Of a DNA stretch of 7,303 nucleotides, positions 5,701-7,303 are shown piece by piece. The stretch's first letter is position 1; each line of letters begins with the position of its first letter. This DNA comes from Tepidiphilus sp. GTDB taxonomy: Bacteria; Pseudomonadota; Gammaproteobacteria; Burkholderiales; Rhodocyclaceae. Made by a program: the position numbers and the translations under genes. The notes under the pieces were generated by a model. The model did not search any database, was not told the DNA's origin, and saw nothing but the letters and a program-made list of their open reading frames with translations. The DNA is taken from the NCBI GenBank assembly GCA_028684345.1, contig JAQUGB010000087.1:1-7303 (forward strand), read 5' to 3'.

Positions 5701-6946
5701 GGTCGTCGATCACCTTGCCGTCGTTCGGCAGGCTGCCTGGCGGCACGAAACGCACCTCGCCGCGCAGCTTGGTGATCTCGCGCAAGCTCGTCTCGATCGC
5801 CTGACGCAGATCGTCGTCCCCCTGCGCCACTTCGCACTCGAGAATCATGACGTCGGAGAGATTCGGATTCTCGACCACCAACCGGGCGCGCCGCACTTCA
5901 GGGTGGCGCGAAGCCACCGCCAGCACCTGCGAGGGATGCACGAACATCCCTTTGACCTTGGTCGTCTGATCCGCCCGTCCGAGCCAGCCGCGGATGCGCG
6001 TGTTGGTGCGCCCGCAGGGCGAGATGCCGGGCAAGACGGCCGAGAGATCCCCCGTGCCGAAGCGGATCAGGGGATAGACCGGATTGAAGGTAGTGACCAC
6101 CACCTCCCCCACCTCACCCTCGGGCACCGGTTCGCTCCCGCCCGGGCGCACGATCTCGACGATCACGTCCTCGTCGAGTACCAGCCCCTCGCGCGCCTCG
6201 GTCTCGTAGGCGACGAGGCCCAGATCCGCGGTGGCGTAGCCCTGATAGGCGTCGATGCCGGCTTCGGCCACTTCGCGCTGCAGTGCCGGAGGGAACGCTT
6301 CGCCAGAAACGAAAGCCTTGCGCAGGGAAAGCGCCACGCCTGCCTCACGGCACTTGTGGATCAGGATGCGCAGGAAGGAAGGTGTACCGGTGTAGGCATT
6401 CGGTTTCAAATCGGCGATCGCCTGTACCTGCAGTTCGGTCTGCCCGACTCCGGCCGGAAAGACGGTGCAGCCGAGCGCATGCGCACCGGTCTCCATCATG
6501 CTGCCCGCTGGCGTCATGTGATAGGAGAAAGTGTTCTGCACCAGGTCTCCTTCGCCGAAACCGGCGGCGAAGAGGGCACGCGCCATGCGGTAATGATCCG
6601 GCCGGTTGCCTTCGGGCTCGTAGATCGGCCCGGGCGAGGCGAACACGCGCAGCACTTCCCTGCCCCATCCGGCAGCGGCGAAACCGCCGAACGGCCGCTC
6701 GCGCTGTTGCAGTTCCAGCAATTCGGACTTGCGCACCACCGGCAAGCGGGCAAGCGCCGCACGCGAGGTGATCTCACGCGGGTCGATCTCGGCGAGCAGC
6801 TTGGCATAGGCCGGCGAGCGCTCCTTCGCATGGGCGATTTGAGCCGGCAAACGGGCGAAAAGCTCTTGCTCGCGCCGCTGCGGCGGCCAGGTCTCACGCT
6901 CGTCGTAATAGCGGCGCCGTGCCGCCTGCATCGTCCCTCGTGTCAT
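5684..6946 (-). CDS. PaaK-like AMP-binding protein (phenylacetate-CoA ligase family), atypical P-loop
   Basis: The predicted protein has 420 residues, near the length of phenylacetate-CoA ligase (about 430). Family features include KERSPAYAKLL near the N-terminus, PNAYTGTPSFL (182-192), SGEAFPP (214-220), YATADLG (237-243), RFGTGDLS (295-302), the hinge-region GRADQTTKVKGMFVHPSQV (323-341) and a C-terminal domain ending with K411 in NDGKVIDDRR, a candidate catalytic lysine. The role expected from the family is ATP-dependent formation of an acyl-CoA via an acyl-adenylate in the cytoplasm. However, the usual SSGTTGKP-type nucleotide loop is replaced by ASPGPIYEPEG (103-113), so ATP handling or substrate may differ. 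The substrate is unknown; phenylacetate is only the family label. GGAGAGGA (6950-6957) supports the ATG ending at 6946 over the internal ATG ending at 6931. It lies 12 nt after the LivF-type gene and overlaps the racemase-like gene. Confidence 0.87.
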   Translation of the reverse strand: MTRGTMQAARRRYYDERETWPPQRREQELFARLPAQIAHAKERSPAYAKLLAEIDPREITSRAALARLPVVRKSELLELQQRERPFGGFAAAGWGREVLRVFASPGPIYEPEGNRPDHYRMARALFAAGFGEGDLVQNTFSYHMTPAGSMMETGAHALGCTVFPAGVGQTELQVQAIADLKPNAYTGTPSFLRILIHKCREAGVALSLRKAFVSGEAFPPALQREVAEAGIDAYQGYATADLGLVAYETEAREGLVLDEDVIVEIVRPGGSEPVPEGEVGEVVVTTFNPVYPLIRFGTGDLSAVLPGISPCGRTNTRIRGWLGRADQTTKVKGMFVHPSQVLAVASRHPEVRRARLVVENPNLSDVMILECEVAQGDDDLRQAIETSLREITKLRGEVRFVPPGSLPNDGKVIDDRRKYD

Positions 6947-6949
6947 GCG

Positions 6950-6957
6950 TCCTCTCC
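6950..6957 (-). promoter_or_regulatory. Ribosome binding site of the PaaK-like gene
   Basis: GGAGAGGA fills most of the 12-nt gap between the LivF stop codon and the ATG ending at 6946. It decides between that ATG and the in-frame ATG ending at 6931, and shows there is no room for a separate promoter. Confidence 0.7.
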
Positions 6958-6958
6958 G

Positions 6959-7303
6959 TCAGGACAGCCAGCGTTTGCGCCGGCGGTAATGTTTCACCTC
7001 GCGAAAGCTCTTGCGCCCCTGCGACGAGAGGCCGAGGTAGAACTCCTTCACGTCCTCGTTCTCGCGCAGCTCCTGGGCCGCACCTTCCATCACCACCCGG
7101 CCGTTTTCTAGGATGTAGCCGAAGTTGGCGTAGCGCAGCGCCACCATGGTGTTCTGTTCGGCGAGCAGAAAGCTCACGTTTTCCTTGGCGTTGAGCTCAT
7201 GCACGATTTCGAAAATCTCTTCGACCACCTGGGGCGCCAACCCCATGGAGGGCTCGTCGAGCAGGATCATCTCGGGCGCGGCCATCAGGGCCCGGCCGAT
7301 GGC
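6959..7303 (-). CDS. livF: LivF-type ABC transporter ATP-binding protein, C-terminal part (5' end outside window)
   Basis: The last 114 residues of an ABC ATPase are visible and the frame stays open to the window edge. It begins with AIGRALMAAPEMILLDEPSMGLAP, split here as the end of the signature helix, Walker B (MILLDEP) and the D-loop. FLLAEQN follows, where LivF proteins carry Gln in place of the usual switch-region His context, and then GYILENGRVVMEG. The protein ends with an unusually long, basic tail (SSQGRKSFREVKHYRRRKRWLS). I recall similar tails in LivF paralogues encoded beside CoA ligases rather than in amino-acid-specific LivF, but this needs a search. It powers a branched-chain-amino-acid-type importer at the cytoplasmic membrane. 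The operon partners, a CoA ligase and an acyl-CoA racemase, suggest the cargo is an aromatic or branched carboxylic acid. The ATG ending at 7285 is internal, not the start. Confidence 0.92.
   Translation of the reverse strand, partial: AIGRALMAAPEMILLDEPSMGLAPQVVEEIFEIVHELNAKENVSFLLAEQNTMVALRYANFGYILENGRVVMEGAAQELRENEDVKEFYLGLSSQGRKSFREVKHYRRRKRWLS

Noticed and set aside
5507..7111. Long 534-codon open frame on the plus strand opposite the racemase and ligase genes
   Set aside because: It is antisense to two well-recognised genes. Its product is rich in His, Arg, Gly and Pro without recognisable motifs, as expected for an antisense frame in GC-rich DNA.

Overview
The window is strongly GC-rich by eye, its codons favour G/C at third positions, and the genes are tightly packed. 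The PhaM-type granule protein, the fused indolepyruvate:ferredoxin oxidoreductase and the Liv-type transporter/CoA-ligase cluster together suggest a chromosomal segment of a betaproteobacterium able to store polyhydroxyalkanoate (PHA). The class assignment is inferred from gene families; the genus cannot be fixed from this sequence. There are seven protein genes, two of them cut by the window edges. I found no RNA genes, insertion sequences, CRISPR arrays or long repeats, and no gene-free stretch longer than about 90 bases.

Plus-strand block (1-4630): the 3' two thirds of a fused indolepyruvate/2-oxoacid:ferredoxin oxidoreductase; a small methyltransferase with a hydrophobic, probably membrane-embedded N-terminus (33 nt downstream); a ParA/MinD-type deviant Walker ATPase (91 nt further on); and a PhaM-like PHA granule protein (71 nt further on). 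The leader of the phaM-like gene holds a perfect 7-bp hairpin just upstream of its ribosome binding site.

Minus-strand block (7303-4627): the end of a LivF-type ABC transporter ATPase, then a PaaK-like AMP-binding enzyme, then an alpha-methylacyl-CoA racemase-like CoA-transferase family III protein. These genes are 12 nt apart and then overlapping by 8 nt, so they look like one translationally coupled operon. A plausible joint role is uptake of an aromatic or branched carboxylic acid, its activation to a CoA thioester, and epimerisation of the acyl-CoA. The two blocks converge and their stop codons overlap by 4 nt, leaving no intergenic terminator.

The most interesting feature is the ParA-type ATPase next to PhaM. 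PhaM is known in Ralstonia eutropha (Cupriavidus necator) to tie PHB granules to the nucleoid, and ParA/MinD ATPases position other cargos such as plasmids and carboxysomes. The pair is therefore a candidate PHA granule partition system. The second is the PaaK-like protein, whose usual Ser/Thr/Gly-rich ATP-binding loop is replaced by an atypical sequence.
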